Shown: piece by piece, positions 4,132 to 5,133 of the stretch
Numbering within the stretch: position 1 is the stretch's first letter
Layout of the letters: each line of letters starts with the position of its first letter
Origin: Ktedonobacterales bacterium
GTDB taxonomy: Bacteria > Chloroflexota > Ktedonobacteria > Ktedonobacterales > JADMIN01
Length of the DNA: 5,133 bases
Assembly (NCBI GenBank): GCA_015478575.1
Contig: JADMIN010000245.1
Coordinates: 1-5,133, forward strand
Direction of reading: 5' to 3'
Made by a program: the position numbers and the translations under genes
Notes under the pieces: generated by a model
Database searches by the model: none
What the model saw: the letters and a program-made list of their open reading frames with translations, nothing else
What the model was told of the DNA's origin: nothing

Positions 4132-5133
4132 TTAGTAGACCGCCAGATAGCGCTCCAGTTCCCAGACGTGGACCTGGCGGCGGTACTCTTGCCACTCCTC
4201 CGCCTTCGCCTCAGCGAACCACGCCGCGATCTGCTCACCCAGCGCCCCCAGCATCACCTCATCCGCCTGCAGCGCGGCCAGCGCCTCGCCCAGCGTGCTG
4301 GGCAGCAGCGCGATACCCCGGTGCAGCCGCGCCATCTCATCGAGTGCGATCAGTCCCTCCTCCACTGGCGCCGCCAGCGGCAGCCCGCGCGCGATGCCAT
4401 CCAGCCCGGCACGTAGCATCACCGCGAAGGCGAGATAGGGATTGCAACTGGGATCGGGCGAGCGCAGCTCTACACGCATCGCCGCCGCCTCGCCCGCCGC
4501 CACACGCGGCACGCGCACGAGCGCCTCGCGGTTGAGGCGCGCCCAACTGACCATCACCGGCGCCTCAAAGCCGGGCACCAGCCGCTTGTACGAATTGACG
4601 AGCGGGGCCACGACCGCGCACATCCCCTGGGCATGGATCAACTGCCCCGCCAGAAACTGCCGTCCGATGGGTGAAAGTCCATACTGCGCGTCCGCGCTGT
4701 CGGTGAAGGCGTTCTGGCCGTCGTGTACGCGTACCAGTTGCTGGTGCATGTGCATGCCGGAGCCGCTGACACCAAAGAACGGTTTGGGCAAGAAGGTGGC
4801 CCAGAGACCGTGGCGCTGGGCGATGGCCTTGATGACGTAGCGCGCCGTGACTACGGAGTCAGCGATGCGTAGCGCGTCGGCGGGGGCAAAGTCAATCTCG
4901 TGCTGCCCGGCGGCGACCTCGTGATGGCTGCTCTCGATGGCGATGCCCATACGCGCCAGCGCCGCGGCGATCTCATGCCGGAGATCCGTGGCCGGGCCGA
5001 GGGAGAGGTCGAAGTAGCCGCCGTGGTCATGCGCCAGGGGGCCAGCGGGCTTGCCGCCCTCATCACGCAGCAGGAAGAACTCCAGCTCCGGCGCGACCTC
5101 GTAGCGGTAGCCCTGGGCGGCGGCGGCCCCCAG
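4132..5133 (-). CDS. glnA: Class I glutamine synthetase, C-terminal 333 residues (5' end beyond window)
   Basis: Glutamine synthetase makes glutamine from glutamate, ammonia and ATP in the cytoplasm, the main entry of ammonia into metabolism. The visible part is the catalytic domain; roughly the first 110 residues of a normal 440-450-residue chain are outside the window. Numbering from the right edge, metal and substrate motifs appear in order: PELEFF (15-20), HHEVAAGQHEIDF (70-82), KPFFGVSGSGMHMHQQL (117-133) with the ATP-site glycines and metal-binding His, NSYKRLVPGFEAP (180-192), LNREALVRVP (200-209), and VELRSPDPSCNPYL (221-234). The chain ends WELERYLAVY. The region that carries the adenylylated Tyr (NLYDLPP-type) in proteobacterial GSI-beta enzymes reads VEEGLIALDE (257-266) with no Tyr, so control by GlnE-type adenylylation is unlikely and a GSI-alpha-like or divergent type is suggested. 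It is convergent with the small membrane-protein gene. A GlnA-like gamma-glutamyl ligase is a less likely alternative, given the complete ammonia-type motifs. Confidence 0.95.
   Translation of the reverse strand: MGAAAAQGYRYEVAPELEFFLLRDEGGKPAGPLAHDHGGYFDLSLGPATDLRHEIAAALARMGIAIESSHHEVAAGQHEIDFAPADALRIADSVVTARYVIKAIAQRHGLWATFLPKPFFGVSGSGMHMHQQLVRVHDGQNAFTDSADAQYGLSPIGRQFLAGQLIHAQGMCAVVAPLVNSYKRLVPGFEAPVMVSWARLNREALVRVPRVAAGEAAAMRVELRSPDPSCNPYLAFAVMLRAGLDGIARGLPLAAPVEEGLIALDEMARLHRGIALLPSTLGEALAALQADEVMLGALGEQIAAWFAEAKAEEWQEYRRQVHVWELERYLAVY

Noticed and set aside
1..5133. CRISPR array, insertion sequence, attachment site or phage defence island
   Set aside because: No regularly spaced repeats, transposase or integrase motifs, terminal inverted repeats or defence-family proteins are visible.

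Overview
The window is high-GC bacterial DNA (roughly two-thirds G+C by eye) with strong G/C at third codon positions, many alternating CG runs, short intergenic gaps and purine-rich Shine-Dalgarno sites. No rRNA, tRNA, transposase or CRISPR array is visible. An N-terminal DnaQ-type exonuclease joined to a DinG-type helicase is an architecture known from Firmicutes and Chloroflexota. With this base composition and a GSI-alpha-like glutamine synthetase, a Chloroflexota-type or similar high-GC bacterium is a reasonable but weakly supported guess.

Layout. (1) 1-1777, minus: a DEDDh exonuclease fused to a DinG-like helicase region, cut by the left edge. It reads through 592 codons without interruption. 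The exonuclease active site is complete, but the Q motif, Walker A (GxGKT) and DEAH box of the helicase part are all replaced. (2) 1852-2484, minus: rdgB, the inosine/xanthosine triphosphate pyrophosphatase, 74 bases upstream of the exonuclease gene and probably co-transcribed with it, behind a recognisable promoter and a hairpin-rich leader. (3) 2641-3288, minus: an orphan exported or membrane-anchored protein with a proline-rich C-terminus. (4) 3289-3600: a 312-base divergent intergenic region with a perfect 14-base palindrome, an 11-base direct repeat and a weak plus-strand promoter. (5) 3601-4044, plus: a small four-helix membrane protein of unknown function. (6) 4045-4131: a convergent gap with an 11-bp terminator-like hairpin. 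(7) 4132-5133, minus: the C-terminal three quarters of a class I glutamine synthetase, cut by the right edge.

How the genes relate. rdgB and the exonuclease/helicase-like gene form a plausible nucleotide-pool and DNA-maintenance pair. RdgB removes deaminated purine nucleotides before incorporation, and the downstream protein looks like a 3'-5' nuclease on a helicase-derived scaffold. The exported protein, the membrane protein and glnA have no evident functional link to that pair.

The observation most worth following is the apparent pseudo-helicase. Alignment with DinG stays collinear in one frame on both sides of every lost ATPase motif, so the losses look like evolved substitutions in a maintained protein and not a frameshift.
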